Below are positions 7,056-14,880 of a stretch of DNA of 22,057 nucleotides, piece by piece. Positions within the stretch are counted from its first letter, which is position 1; every line of letters begins with the position of its first letter. The position numbers and the translations under genes were made by a program. Under the pieces are notes generated by a model. That model did no database searches, was not told the DNA's origin, and worked only from the letters and a program-made list of their open reading frames with translations. The DNA comes from an uncultured Phenylobacterium sp. (GTDB taxonomy: Bacteria > Pseudomonadota > Alphaproteobacteria > Caulobacterales > Caulobacteraceae), in contig CAMFIW010000004.1 of NCBI GenBank assembly GCA_945952355.1, positions 1 through 22,057 on the forward strand, given 5' to 3'.

Positions 7056-7941
7056 GCGCCGCGGTTCGCACCTGGCTCCTGAAGCTGGCCACCAGGCCGG
7101 AGGTCTCGCGCCTGCGGGTCGCCAGCAGCATGGGTGCGGTGAGGCCGGCCGCATCCTCGAGACCCGCGAAAGCCACGCCTTCGACGTTCATCCGCTGCAT
7201 CGAGGCCGGTACGATGGAGACGCCGAGGCCCGCCGCGACCAGGCCGAGGGTCGAGGACATGCGCGGCGCCTCCTGGGCCACGATCGGGCTGAACCCCGCT
7301 GCGTAGCAGGCCGACAGGATCGCGTCGTAGAGGCCGGGCCCGGTGGGGCGGCGATAGAAGACGAAGGTCTCGCCGGCCAGGGCCGAGAGCGCGATCGGCC
7401 AGCCGGCGAGGGCGTGTCCCGGGGGCAGGGCCGCGACCATCGGCTCTTCGAACAGGGGCTCCAGCAGGAGGCCCGAGGTGTCGGAGGAGGTGGAGCGGAC
7501 GAAGGCGGCGTCGAGCCGTTCGTCGCGCAGGGCCTGGGCGAGCTCCGGGGTGCCGTCCTCGGCGAGCCCCAGCAGGACGCCGGGCCGCGCCTCGCGGAAG
7601 GCGCGGATCTGCTGGCTGACGAAGGGGTTGAAGGCGCCGGAGCTGGTATAGCCGACGGCGAGGCGGCCCTGCTCGCCGCGGGCGGCGCGCCGCGCGGTCT
7701 GGCCGAGGCGGGCGGCGCGTTCCAAGACGTCGCGGGCCGCCTCGATGGCGACTCGGCCGGCCTCGGTGGGGCGCATGCCGCGCGGGTGGCGCTCGAACAA
7801 GGGCACGCCCCAGTCCTCCTCGAGCAGGCGGATCTGGCGTGTAAGCGGCGGCTGCTGGATGCCCAGCCGCTCGGCCGCGCGGGTGAGGTTGCCCTCCTCG
7901 GCCACGGTGACGAAATAGCGGAGCTGGCGCAGTTCTGTCAT
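7033..7941 (-). CDS. LysR-family transcriptional regulator
   Basis: The 302-residue regulator has an N-terminal winged helix-turn-helix at about residues 3-60 (LRQLRYFVTVAEEGNLTRAA, then RQIRLLEEDWGVPLFER) and a periplasmic-binding-protein-like effector domain from about residue 90 (GRLAVGYTSSGAFNPF). LysR proteins act as tetramers that respond to a small molecule; this ligand is unknown. The ATG at 7941 directly precedes the conserved start. A perfect ATAC-N7-GTAT site lies 3 nt upstream of the start codon, consistent with autoregulation and control of the divergent pair at 8040-9019. Its 3' end overlaps TauE/SafE copy 1 by 23 nt. Flanking by two paralogous permeases suggests it controls one or both. 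Confidence 0.95.
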   Translation of the reverse strand: MTELRQLRYFVTVAEEGNLTRAAERLGIQQPPLTRQIRLLEEDWGVPLFERHPRGMRPTEAGRVAIEAARDVLERAARLGQTARRAARGEQGRLAVGYTSSGAFNPFVSQQIRAFREARPGVLLGLAEDGTPELAQALRDERLDAAFVRSTSSDTSGLLLEPLFEEPMVAALPPGHALAGWPIALSALAGETFVFYRRPTGPGLYDAILSACYAAGFSPIVAQEAPRMSSTLGLVAAGLGVSIVPASMQRMNVEGVAFAGLEDAAGLTAPMLLATRRRETSGLVASFRSQVRTAALSLGRAG

Positions 7942-7943
7942 CC

Positions 7944-7958
7944 ATACTCACAGAGTAT
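7944..7958. promoter_or_regulatory. LysR-type operator (T-N11-A) in the divergent intergenic region
   Basis: ATACTCACAGAGTAT is a perfect inverted repeat with 5-nt arms. It satisfies both the T-N11-A rule and the common ATAC-N7-GTAT form of LysR boxes. It lies between the LysR gene (start 7941) and the rightward gene at 8040. An AT-rich run, CTATATATTGG, at about 7973 may hold promoter elements. Confidence 0.75.
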
Positions 7959-8039
7959 CGAGATCGACTTTTCTATATATTGGACGTGCTTGCGGCCTAG
8001 GTCCATCAGGGACGGAGCATCATCCACGGGGGAGCGGCC

Positions 8040-8267
8040 ATGACCGCATCGCCATACACGGACGCACTGGAGCTCCAGCTGATCGACTGGCTGGAAGCCA
8101 GGCCCAGGACCTATCGCGAGACCATGGAGGCCTGGGGCACCCATTGTCCGCGGGAATCCATCTGGGAGGACTGCGTCTCCGCCGGGCTGGTCGAGATCGC
8201 CGGCCGACGGGTGCGGGCCACGGCCCGCGGACGGGCTCGGCTGAAGCAAGGCGGCGCCGTCCAGTGA
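8040..8267 (+). CDS. Small winged-helix-like hypothetical protein
   Basis: The 75-residue protein has a short helix-rich N-terminus (LELQLIDWLEARPRTYRETM), a WGTHCPRESIWEDCVSAGLV segment that looks like a recognition-helix region, and a basic tail (RRVRATARGRARLK). This resembles small alphaproteobacterial proteins of the type LxxWLxxxPRxYxEVMxAWxTSCPRLxVWED, assumed to be winged-helix but without known function. Two Cys are present. GGGGGAG lies about 6 nt before the ATG, a strong ribosome site. Its stop overlaps the GTG start of the second TauE/SafE gene (GTGA), so the two are coupled. It is divergent from the LysR gene and behind its operator. A regulator or small accessory factor is possible. 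Confidence 0.8.
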   Translation: MTASPYTDALELQLIDWLEARPRTYRETMEAWGTHCPRESIWEDCVSAGLVEIAGRRVRATARGRARLKQGGAVQ

Positions 8268-9019
8268 GCGTGATCGTCGCCGGCTTCCTGGTCGTCCTCT
8301 CCTTCATCACCGCCACCCTGTCGGGCGTGTTCGGCATGGCCGGAGGACTGGTCCTGATGGGCGGGCTCGCCCTGGTGCTGCCGGTCTCGGCCGCTTTCGT
8401 CACCCACGGCATCCTGCAACTCGTGGCCAACGGCTGGCGGGCGGTGCTGCATCGCAAGTACGTCGACTGGAAAATCGTCGGCATCTATGCGGCCGGCTCG
8501 CTGACGGCCGGGGTCGTGGTCTCGTTGATCGCGATCACGCCGTCGAAGCCCTTCCTCTACCTGTTCATGGGCCTCCTGCCGGTCCTGCTGTGGCTGCCGC
8601 AGAGCTGGATCAAGCTGGACGCCGCGCGGCCGGGGCAGGCCCTGCTGTCGGGCCTCATGGTGACGGGGGTGAACCTCACCGCCGGCGTCGCCGGGCCGCT
8701 GCTCGACATCTTTTTCGTGCGTACGGCCCTCACCCGCCACGTGATCGTCGCCACCAAGGCCGCGACCCAGGTGTTCGCGCACCTCGCCAAGATCCTGGTC
8801 TATGGCGCGCCGCTGATCGCCAATTCGGGCGAGGGCCTGCCGCCCTGGTGGCTGTTCGCGCTGGCCATCCCGCTCTCCATGGCCGGGACGGCGGTGGGCG
8901 GGGTGATTCTCGACCGGCTGAGCGACGTGAACTTCAAGCGCTGGACCCGGCTGATCGTGACGGTGATCGGCGTCACCTACCTGGTCCAGGCGGGCCAGCT
9001 GTTCTTCCACGCCCGATAG
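8264..9019 (+). CDS. TauE/SafE-type sulfite or organoanion exporter, copy 2
   Basis: The 251-residue polytopic inner-membrane protein has TauE/SafE landmarks: GVFGMAGGLVLM near residue 22 and LTAGVAGPLLDIFFVRT in the second half. It is a paralogue of the gene at 6294, similar over its whole length. The GTG at 8264 is chosen because it overlaps the stop of the upstream small gene and immediately precedes the first membrane helix; another GTG at 8270 is possible. The frame extends to 8144 but that stretch is Arg-rich and lies inside the upstream gene. Co-transcription with the winged-helix-like protein and control by the divergent LysR are inferred. The substrate is unknown. Confidence 0.88.
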   Translation: MSVIVAGFLVVLSFITATLSGVFGMAGGLVLMGGLALVLPVSAAFVTHGILQLVANGWRAVLHRKYVDWKIVGIYAAGSLTAGVVVSLIAITPSKPFLYLFMGLLPVLLWLPQSWIKLDAARPGQALLSGLMVTGVNLTAGVAGPLLDIFFVRTALTRHVIVATKAATQVFAHLAKILVYGAPLIANSGEGLPPWWLFALAIPLSMAGTAVGGVILDRLSDVNFKRWTRLIVTVIGVTYLVQAGQLFFHAR

Positions 9020-9101
9020 GCCCTGCCGCCGAGGCCGGAATGGCCCTTCCGCCCTGGACGCGGTGCGCCTAAGCCGGTCGCATCGACAAGTGGGGTGTGG
9101 C

Positions 9102-9686
9102 GTGAAGATCGAAACCCAGGTGCTGGAGAACCGCTTTGTGCGGCTGGAGCCGATGAGCGAGGGGTGGCGCGAGGAGCTGCGCGCCGCCTGCGAGGCCGAT
9201 CCCGAGACTTGGGCGCGGCTCTATCCGTTCTCCTGGGCCGGCGAGCACTTCGAGCCGACCTGGAAGATGCTGATGGGCGACGTCGCGGCCGGCCGGACCA
9301 TCGGCCAGGCGGTGGTCGTGGACGGGACCTGCGTGGGCCTGACCTGCTTCTCCAGCATCGACAACGCCAACGGCGTGGTGGAGATCGGCGGCACCTATTA
9401 CCGGCCCGACCAGCGGGGCGGCCCGGTCAATCCGTCCTGCAAGCGGCTGATGATGGGCCACGCCTTCGAGAGCGGCGCGCGGCGGGTGGTCTACCGGGTC
9501 GACGCGATCAACACCCGCTCGCGCGCGGCGGTGACCAAGCTGGGCGCGACGGAGGAAGGCATCCTGCGCCAGGACCGCGTGACCTGGACCGGTCGAATCC
9601 GCGACACGGTGATCTTCTCGATCCTGGCCGACGAATGGCCGGGCGTCCGCGATCGGCTGGACGCCCGGCTTTCGGCCTTCGGCTAG
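9102..9686 (+). CDS. GNAT-family acetyltransferase (RimJ/RimL-like)
   Basis: The 194-residue protein begins LENRFVRLEPMSEG, the typical opening of RimJ/RimL-type N-acetyltransferases. A central strand-helix region (VGLTCFSSIDNANGVVEIGG, then YYRPDQRGG) and VDAINTRSRAAVTKLGATEE complete the GNAT fold; the last segment is the conserved N-x-x-S-x-x-x-x-x-K-L-G-A motif. It transfers acetyl from acetyl-CoA to an amine, which may be a protein N-terminus or a small molecule. A GTG at 9102 is taken as start; a GTG at 9090 is the alternative. Its stop shares a CTAG with the stop of the convergent dehydrogenase gene. No operon partner is visible. Confidence 0.88.
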   Translation: MKIETQVLENRFVRLEPMSEGWREELRAACEADPETWARLYPFSWAGEHFEPTWKMLMGDVAAGRTIGQAVVVDGTCVGLTCFSSIDNANGVVEIGGTYYRPDQRGGPVNPSCKRLMMGHAFESGARRVVYRVDAINTRSRAAVTKLGATEEGILRQDRVTWTGRIRDTVIFSILADEWPGVRDRLDARLSAFG

Positions 9687-10561
9687 GCGCTGGCGGCCGT
9701 GCGTTCCTGGGCGGCGGGGAAGAACACCTTGTCGGCGTTCTCGGCCACCTCCTGGGCGGTGTAGGGCCGGCCCGGCTGGAAGCCGTCGGTCTGCAGCATC
9801 TTGATCTCGCGCACGCCGCGGGAGGAGACGCCCAGCACCTTGCCGGTGTGGTCGGCGGCGAGGTCCGAGGCCATGAACAGCACGCCCGGCGCGACGTTCT
9901 CGGGCAGGCTCAGCGGATCGGGCTCGCGGCCCTGGCGGCCCGGCAGGTCGGAGGTCATGCGGGTGAAGGCGCCGGGGGCCAGGCCCATGACGCGGATGCC
10001 GTACTTGCGTCCCTCGATCGAGAGCACGCGCATGAAGCCGTAGATGCCGGCCTTGGCGGCGCCGTAGTTCGACTGGCCGAAATTGCCGTAGAGGCCGCTG
10101 GTCGAGCTGGTCATGATGATCGTGCCCGGCTTGCCGTTGTCCTTCAGCCACTTCCAGACCGGCATGGTGCAGCAATAGGTGCCCTTCAGGTGCACCTTGA
10201 CCACCAGGTCCCAGTCCTGCTCGGAGGTGTTGGCGAAGGTCTTGTCGCGCAGGATGCCGGCGTTGCAGACAAGGATGTCGACTTGGCCGAAGTTATCCAG
10301 GGCGGTCTTCAGGATGTTCTCGCCGCCGGCCATGGTGGAGACGTCGTCGCCATTGGCCACGGCCTTGCCGCCCGCCGCCACGATGTCGTCGACCACGGTC
10401 TGGGCCGCGCTCTTGGAGCCGTCGCCCGATCCGTCCCGCGCCCCGCCGAGGTCGTTGACGACCACCGAGGCGCCTTCCTTGGCGAACAGCTTGGCGTAGG
10501 CCTCGCCCAGTCCGCCGCCCGCGCCCGTAATGATGGCGACCTTGCCGTCCAGCAAACCCAT
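9683..10561 (-). CDS. Short-chain dehydrogenase, (3R)-hydroxyacyl-CoA dehydrogenase-like
   Basis: The 292-residue SDR has the nucleotide motif TGAGGGLG at 12-19, VVVND with Asp37 (pointing to NAD over NADP), NAG at 100-102, and the catalytic set Ser153, Tyr166 and Lys170 (YGAAK). KVHLKGTYCC and the long insert after VVVNDLGGARDGSGDG resemble the dehydrogenase domain of peroxisomal multifunctional enzyme type 2 and bacterial 3-hydroxyacyl-CoA dehydrogenases. Oxidation of a hydroxyacyl-CoA is therefore the likeliest role, though substrate assignment within SDRs is uncertain. The ATG at 10561 follows AGGGAGA by 7 nt; the 13 codons upstream in frame are not needed. It is divergent from the MFS gene, with a PsrA-like palindrome between them, and its stop overlaps the GNAT stop. 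Confidence 0.9.
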   Translation of the reverse strand: MGLLDGKVAIITGAGGGLGEAYAKLFAKEGASVVVNDLGGARDGSGDGSKSAAQTVVDDIVAAGGKAVANGDDVSTMAGGENILKTALDNFGQVDILVCNAGILRDKTFANTSEQDWDLVVKVHLKGTYCCTMPVWKWLKDNGKPGTIIMTSSTSGLYGNFGQSNYGAAKAGIYGFMRVLSIEGRKYGIRVMGLAPGAFTRMTSDLPGRQGREPDPLSLPENVAPGVLFMASDLAADHTGKVLGVSSRGVREIKMLQTDGFQPGRPYTAQEVAENADKVFFPAAQERTAASA

Positions 10562-10720
10562 GTCGTGTCTCCCTAATGAATTATGGTGTGGGGCGATCAT
10601 CCGACCGCGCCGCGTCGGAGTCGAGCCCTTCGGCGCGCACCTTGGTCACGCAACGGCAGCTGGAATAGGGACTCTACATCCGCGCGCCAGCCGCTAACCT
10701 GCCCTCAAGGTCGAAGCGAA

Positions 10721-10734
10721 CAAACGGCCGTTTC
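10721..10734. promoter_or_regulatory. Second PsrA-like palindrome, between the dehydrogenase and MFS genes
   Basis: CAAACGGCCGTTTC contains the perfect 12-bp palindrome AAACGGCCGTTT and fits [GC]AAAC-N4-GTTT[GC]. It has the same architecture as the site ahead of the acyl-CoA dehydrogenase gene. It lies 14 nt before the MFS start codon, close to the ribosome site, in a 186-nt divergent region that must also contain the dehydrogenase promoter. Confidence 0.5.
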
Positions 10735-10747
10735 AGGGAGAGTGCGC

Positions 10748-12208
10748 GTGTCCGATCCGAGTCCGGCCGTGGAGGCGCATGGCGCCGGCGCGGTCGCCGA
10801 TCCGCCCATCACCAGCGAGATCGGCGGCGACGCCCCCCTGAACCGCGGCGGCGTGGCCTGGTCTCTCTTCGAGGGCGCGCGCAATCCTTATGTGATCCTG
10901 GTCACCATCTACATCTTCGCCCCCTACATCGCCGCGACCATGGTCGGCGACCCGGTGAAGGGCCAGGCGGTGATCTCGCAATGGAGCCAGTATTCGGGCT
11001 GGGTGGTGATGGCGACCGCGCCGTTGCTGGGCGCCTCGATCGACCAGCTCGGGCGACGGAAGATCTGGCTGGGCATGATCGTCGCGGCGATGGTCCCGAT
11101 GATGGCGGCGCTCTGGTGGGCCAAGCCGGACCTCAGCGGCCTGTCGATCACCATGACCATGCTGCTGACCACCCTGATCGGGATCGGCTTCTCCTATTCG
11201 GAGGTGCTGCACAACTCGCTGCTGGTTCGGGCGGCGGGCCTGGGCGGGGCGCACAAGGCCTCGGGCCTGGCGCTGGCGCTGGGCAACGCGTTCTCGGTCT
11301 TCGCCCTGGGCTTCACCGCCTGGGCCTTCGCCCTGCCGGGCAAGGTCGACTGGAGCTGGGTGCCGAAGGAGCCGCTGTTCGGGCTGAGCACGGCCACCCA
11401 CGAGCACGAACGGGTGGTGGCGCTGATGGCTGCGGGCATCTTCGCGATCGGCGCGATCCCGCTGTTCCTGTTCACCCCGGACGCGGAGCCGACCGGCACC
11501 CCGGTGGGCAGGGCGTTCGCCGACGGGGCCAAGCAGCTCTGGCGGATGATCGCGACCGTGCGCCACTACAAGGACGCCGCGATCTATCTGGTCAGCCGGA
11601 TGTTCTATGTCGACGGCATGAACGCCATCCTGATCTATGCCGGCATCTACGCGGTGGGCGTCATGAAGTGGGGCGCGCTGGAGATGCTGGGCTACGGCGT
11701 CATCCTGTCGGTGCTGGCGGTGCTGGGCGGCTTCGTCGGGCGGTGGATGGACGCCGGCCTGGGGCCGAAGAACTCCGTCCGGGTCTCGATCTTCATGTCG
11801 CTGCTCGGGATCATCGGCTTCCTCGGCATGGCGCCGGACAAGATCCTCTACTTCTGGAGCTACGATCCGGCGGCCCATGCGCCGATGTGGAACGGGCCGA
11901 TCTTCCGTACCCTGCCCGAGGTGATCTTCCTCCTGATCGGGTTCAACAACGCCATCTTCATCACCGCCCAGTACGCCAGCTCCCGCACCATGCTGACCCG
12001 GCTGACGCCGCCGGAGCAGACCGGGGCCTTCTTCGGGGTCTATGCGCTGTCGGGCGTGGCGACGGGGTGGCTCGGACCGATGATGGTCAATCTCGGCACC
12101 AATCTCACCCACAGCCAGCAAGGCGGATTCGCGACCATCATCGTCTTGCTGGCGATCGGTTTCGTGGGCCTGCTATTCGTGCGCGGAGGCGGCCGCCGCC
12201 TCGCCTGA
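10748..12208 (+). CDS. MFS transporter, UMF1/Atg22-like
   Basis: The 486-residue permease has about 12 hydrophobic segments after a roughly 35-residue polar N-terminus. WSLFEGARNPYVILVTIYIF and the following APYIAATM resemble the UMF1 (unknown major facilitator) group related to yeast Atg22, and GASIDQLGRRK is the MFS loop between helices 2 and 3. A long cytoplasmic loop around residues 230-260 separates the halves. UMF1 members have been linked to amino-acid or uncharacterised export; the substrate is not visible. The GTG at 10748 is chosen because GGGAG lies 7-8 nt upstream; the frame stays open to 10583 but that stretch overlaps the operator and the dehydrogenase promoter. The shared operator suggests co-regulation with the lipid dehydrogenase. 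Confidence 0.85.
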   Translation: MSDPSPAVEAHGAGAVADPPITSEIGGDAPLNRGGVAWSLFEGARNPYVILVTIYIFAPYIAATMVGDPVKGQAVISQWSQYSGWVVMATAPLLGASIDQLGRRKIWLGMIVAAMVPMMAALWWAKPDLSGLSITMTMLLTTLIGIGFSYSEVLHNSLLVRAAGLGGAHKASGLALALGNAFSVFALGFTAWAFALPGKVDWSWVPKEPLFGLSTATHEHERVVALMAAGIFAIGAIPLFLFTPDAEPTGTPVGRAFADGAKQLWRMIATVRHYKDAAIYLVSRMFYVDGMNAILIYAGIYAVGVMKWGALEMLGYGVILSVLAVLGGFVGRWMDAGLGPKNSVRVSIFMSLLGIIGFLGMAPDKILYFWSYDPAAHAPMWNGPIFRTLPEVIFLLIGFNNAIFITAQYASSRTMLTRLTPPEQTGAFFGVYALSGVATGWLGPMMVNLGTNLTHSQQGGFATIIVLLAIGFVGLLFVRGGGRRLA

Positions 12209-12248
12209 CGCCTTTCCTTCGACGGCTGCGGAGGCTAAGGGCCGCGAC

Positions 12249-13592
12249 ATGCAGGTCGCGGTCATGCTCGCCGCTCCGTGGCGCGAGCCGGCGGAGGCCG
12301 TCCAGGCGTTCGCCGAAGAGCCCTGGACGCTGGCGTTCCTATCCGGCGGGGGCGGCGCGCGCGCGCGCTGGTCCTATCTGGCGCGCGAGCCCGACGTCGT
12401 GCTGCGTCTCGACCCCGACGATCCGCGCGACGTTTTCGCCGAGCTGAAGGCCATGCTGGGCGAAGCGGCCGGGACGCTGGCGGAGGGCCCTCCGTTCCAA
12501 GGCGGCGTCGCGGGGCTCGCGACCTATGAGCTCGGAGATCGGGTCGAACGACTGGGCCTCGCCCGCGCCTCCGGCTGGCCGGACCTCGCGGCCGCCCGCT
12601 ATCCGGCGATCCTCGCCTTCGATCATCAAGCCCGGCGCGTGCTGGCGATCGGCCGCGGCGCGGGGCCGGAGGACGCCGATGCGCGGGCGCGAACCGCGTT
12701 GACCTGGCTCGATACGCCCTCGAGCGCCGGCTGGCGCGGCCGACTCTCCGCGACGCTCGCGGCGGACGACGGCGCGGCCTACGAGACCGCCGTCGCCCAG
12801 ATCGTGGAGCGGATCTCGGCGGGGGAGTTCTTCCAGGCCAATATCGCCCGTGCCTGGCGTGGCCGCCTGGCGGCGGGCGCGGCGCCCGGCGACCTCCTGG
12901 AACGCCTGGTCCGCGAAAGCGCGGCGCCATTCTGCGCCTATCTGCGGCTGCCGGGTGCGGCGGTGGTGTCGAACTCGCCGGAGCGGTTCGTGCGGGTGGC
13001 GGCCGACGGCGCCGTCGAGACCCGGCCGATCAAGGGCACGCGGCCGCGCGGTCGCCACCCGGGCGAGGACGCCGCCCTGGCGCGGGAGCTCGCCGAAAGC
13101 GCCAAGGATCGCGCCGAGAACCTGATGATCGTCGACCTGATGCGCAACGACCTGGCCCGCGTCTGCGCGCCCGGAAGCGTCGCGGTTCCTGACCTTTGGA
13201 CGGTGGAGAGCTTCGCCAACGTGCACCACCTCGTCTCGACTGTGACAGGGCGCCTGGCGCCGGGCGCCGCCGCCGTCGACCTGCTGGCCGCGGCCTTTCC
13301 GCCGGGCTCGATCACCGGCGCGCCCAAGGTCCAGGCGATGAAGGCCATCGCGGGTCTCGAGGCGGCGCGCGGGCCCTATTGCGGCGCCATGTTCTGGGCG
13401 AGCGTCGACGGCGCCTTCGATTCCAGCGTGCTGATCCGAACCGTGAGCTGCATGGCCGACGGCTCCGGCTGGCGGGTGGAGGCGCGGGCGGGGGCCGGCA
13501 TCGTGGCCGACAGCGATCCCGGCGCCGAACGCCTGGAGACCGAGGCGAAGATCGCCGCCATCGCCCATGCCCTGACCGGAGACGCCGGATGA
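12249..13592 (+). CDS. pabB: Aminodeoxychorismate synthase component I
   Basis: The 447-residue chorismate-binding enzyme makes 4-amino-4-deoxychorismate from chorismate with ammonia from PabA, the first step to p-aminobenzoate and folate. The C-terminal chorismate domain has RISAGEFFQANIAR (about 188-201), NSPERFV, PIKGT (260-264), DRAENLMIVDLMRNDL (287-302) and FPPGSITGAPK (350-360). The Lys in PIKGT is the PabB-type residue; anthranilate synthases usually have PIAGT, which favours pabB over trpE. The N-terminal 160 residues are the more variable domain. AAGG precedes the ATG. The stop overlaps the pabC start by ATGA. No glutaminase (pabA) gene is in the window. Confidence 0.95.
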   Translation: MQVAVMLAAPWREPAEAVQAFAEEPWTLAFLSGGGGARARWSYLAREPDVVLRLDPDDPRDVFAELKAMLGEAAGTLAEGPPFQGGVAGLATYELGDRVERLGLARASGWPDLAAARYPAILAFDHQARRVLAIGRGAGPEDADARARTALTWLDTPSSAGWRGRLSATLAADDGAAYETAVAQIVERISAGEFFQANIARAWRGRLAAGAAPGDLLERLVRESAAPFCAYLRLPGAAVVSNSPERFVRVAADGAVETRPIKGTRPRGRHPGEDAALARELAESAKDRAENLMIVDLMRNDLARVCAPGSVAVPDLWTVESFANVHHLVSTVTGRLAPGAAAVDLLAAAFPPGSITGAPKVQAMKAIAGLEAARGPYCGAMFWASVDGAFDSSVLIRTVSCMADGSGWRVEARAGAGIVADSDPGAERLETEAKIAAIAHALTGDAG

Positions 13593-14347
13593 TCCCGCAC
13601 GACGATCGGGGCCTGCTGCTCGGCGACGGCCTGTTCGAGACCGTGCTCGCGACGGGCGGGGCGTTCGATGCGCTGGAGGCTCATCTCGACCGGATGACGG
13701 CCGGCTGCGCCGTCCTGGGCCTCCCGCCGCTGGATCGGGCGGGCGCTGAGGCGGCCATGCGGCGGGCCTTGGCGCCTCTAGGAGCCGCGCGGGCCGCCGT
13801 GCGGCTGACCCTCACGGCCGGATCGGGCGGGCGGGGACTGGACCGGCCCCAGGACGCCGCACCCCGGATATTCGCCACCGCCGCTCCGTCACCTCGCGCC
13901 GACGGGCCGCTGCGGCTCTTCCTGTCGAGCGTGAGGCGCAATGAAGGGTCGCCGGCGTCGCGGTTGAAGACCCTGGCCTACCTCGACAGCGTCCTGGCCC
14001 GGGCCGAGGCGCGGGCGGCCGGCGCCGAGGAGGCGATCATGCTGAACGGGGAGGGCGCGGTTGCTTGCGGCGCGGCGGCGAACATCTTCTGGCTTACCGG
14101 CGACATCCTCTTCACCCCGGCGATCGGCTGCGGGGTCCTGGCGGGCATCGCCCGCGCCCGGGTAATGGCGGCGGCCGGCCGGCTGGATCTTGAAGTGCGC
14201 GAGGGCGCCTACCCGTTCGAGGACCTCGCGAGGGCCGAGGCCGTCTTCCTGACCAACAGCCTCATAGGTGTGCGGCGCGCGACGGGATCCGGGATCGGGG
14301 CGTCGGCCTCGCCGGCCGTGGAGCGCTTGGCGGAGATCTTCGCCTAG
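13589..14347 (+). CDS. pabC: Aminodeoxychorismate lyase (class IV aminotransferase fold)
   Basis: The 252-residue PLP enzyme would split 4-amino-4-deoxychorismate into p-aminobenzoate and pyruvate. Landmarks are RGLLLGDGLFETVL near the start, the likely PLP Lys127 in SRLKTLAYLDSVLARAEA, and EAIMLNGEGAVACGAAANIFW (E-x(n)-G-x(n)-S/A-NIF-W pattern). The residues between 100 and 250 match the class IV layout. A D-amino-acid or branched-chain aminotransferase is possible on fold alone, but the ATGA overlap with pabB settles the assignment. Its TAG stop shares the palindrome CTAG with the stop of the convergent TadG-like gene. Confidence 0.93.
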   Translation: MIPHDDRGLLLGDGLFETVLATGGAFDALEAHLDRMTAGCAVLGLPPLDRAGAEAAMRRALAPLGAARAAVRLTLTAGSGGRGLDRPQDAAPRIFATAAPSPRADGPLRLFLSSVRRNEGSPASRLKTLAYLDSVLARAEARAAGAEEAIMLNGEGAVACGAAANIFWLTGDILFTPAIGCGVLAGIARARVMAAAGRLDLEVREGAYPFEDLARAEAVFLTNSLIGVRRATGSGIGASASPAVERLAEIFA

Positions 14348-14880
14348 CTGGTGGACCAGATGACCTGGCTGCCCTTGCGGGGCTTCAGGTAGTACTTTTC
14401 GTTGAAGGTCAGCGTATTCGGCAGGGCCTTCTGCAGGGCGGAGGTATAGGTGTAGCGAACCTCCGCCATGACGACGCTTTCGTTGGCCGCGATGAGGCCG
14501 GTCGGCAGGCCGGTGACGGTCGCGCCGGCGGCGAGGGCGGGAAGGGCGGTGCCGGAGTTCTTGCTCCACGACACCTGCGGCGTCCCGCTGGAGTTGGCCA
14601 CGACGCTGGTGATCCGCATGGACAGCGTACCGGCCGGGAACGGGGCGATCACGGCCTGGCCGACCTTGAACACGTCATTGATGTCGGACTGGCTGACCTG
14701 GGTGTCCTGGGCAACGAGGTCGCCGATGGTCGAGGCGACGTGGCTGGCCCGGCGGTCGGCCATCATGCCCTGGGTCAGTTCCGCGAGCCCGCAATAGAGC
14801 AGGATCATCAGCGGCGCGACAAAGGCGAATTCGACGGCGGCCGTGCCGCGGCCGTCCCGGAAGAAACGCATCAGCTGCAT
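14344..14880 (-). CDS. TadE/TadG-like pseudopilin-type protein
   Basis: The 178-residue protein has a TadE-like N-terminus: FFRDGRGTAAVEFAFVAPLM at about residues 6-25. The site G12-TAAVEF has Glu at +5 and Phe at +6 of the putative cleavage, as in type IVb prepilins, followed by one membrane helix. The remainder is a probably periplasmic beta-rich domain ending VIWSTS, with a single Cys at about 30 in the helix. Such proteins are minor pseudopilins or assembly factors of the Tad/Flp pilus. The start overlaps the preceding tadE-like gene by 10 nt, so the two are coupled. It ends against pabC with a 4-nt stop-to-stop overlap. TadG is a guess; TadE or TadF type is equally possible. Confidence 0.85.
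   Translation of the reverse strand: MQLMRFFRDGRGTAAVEFAFVAPLMILLYCGLAELTQGMMADRRASHVASTIGDLVAQDTQVSQSDINDVFKVGQAVIAPFPAGTLSMRITSVVANSSGTPQVSWSKNSGTALPALAAGATVTGLPTGLIAANESVVMAEVRYTYTSALQKALPNTLTFNEKYYLKPRKGSQVIWSTS

Noticed and set aside
10733..12121. 462-codon leftward frame opposite the MFS gene
   Set aside because: It is His/Arg/Asp-rich with no hydrophobic or catalytic pattern; it is a shadow of the permease.
12339..13568. 409-codon leftward frame opposite pabB
   Set aside because: PabB motifs on the other strand are unambiguous, and this frame has shadow-type composition.
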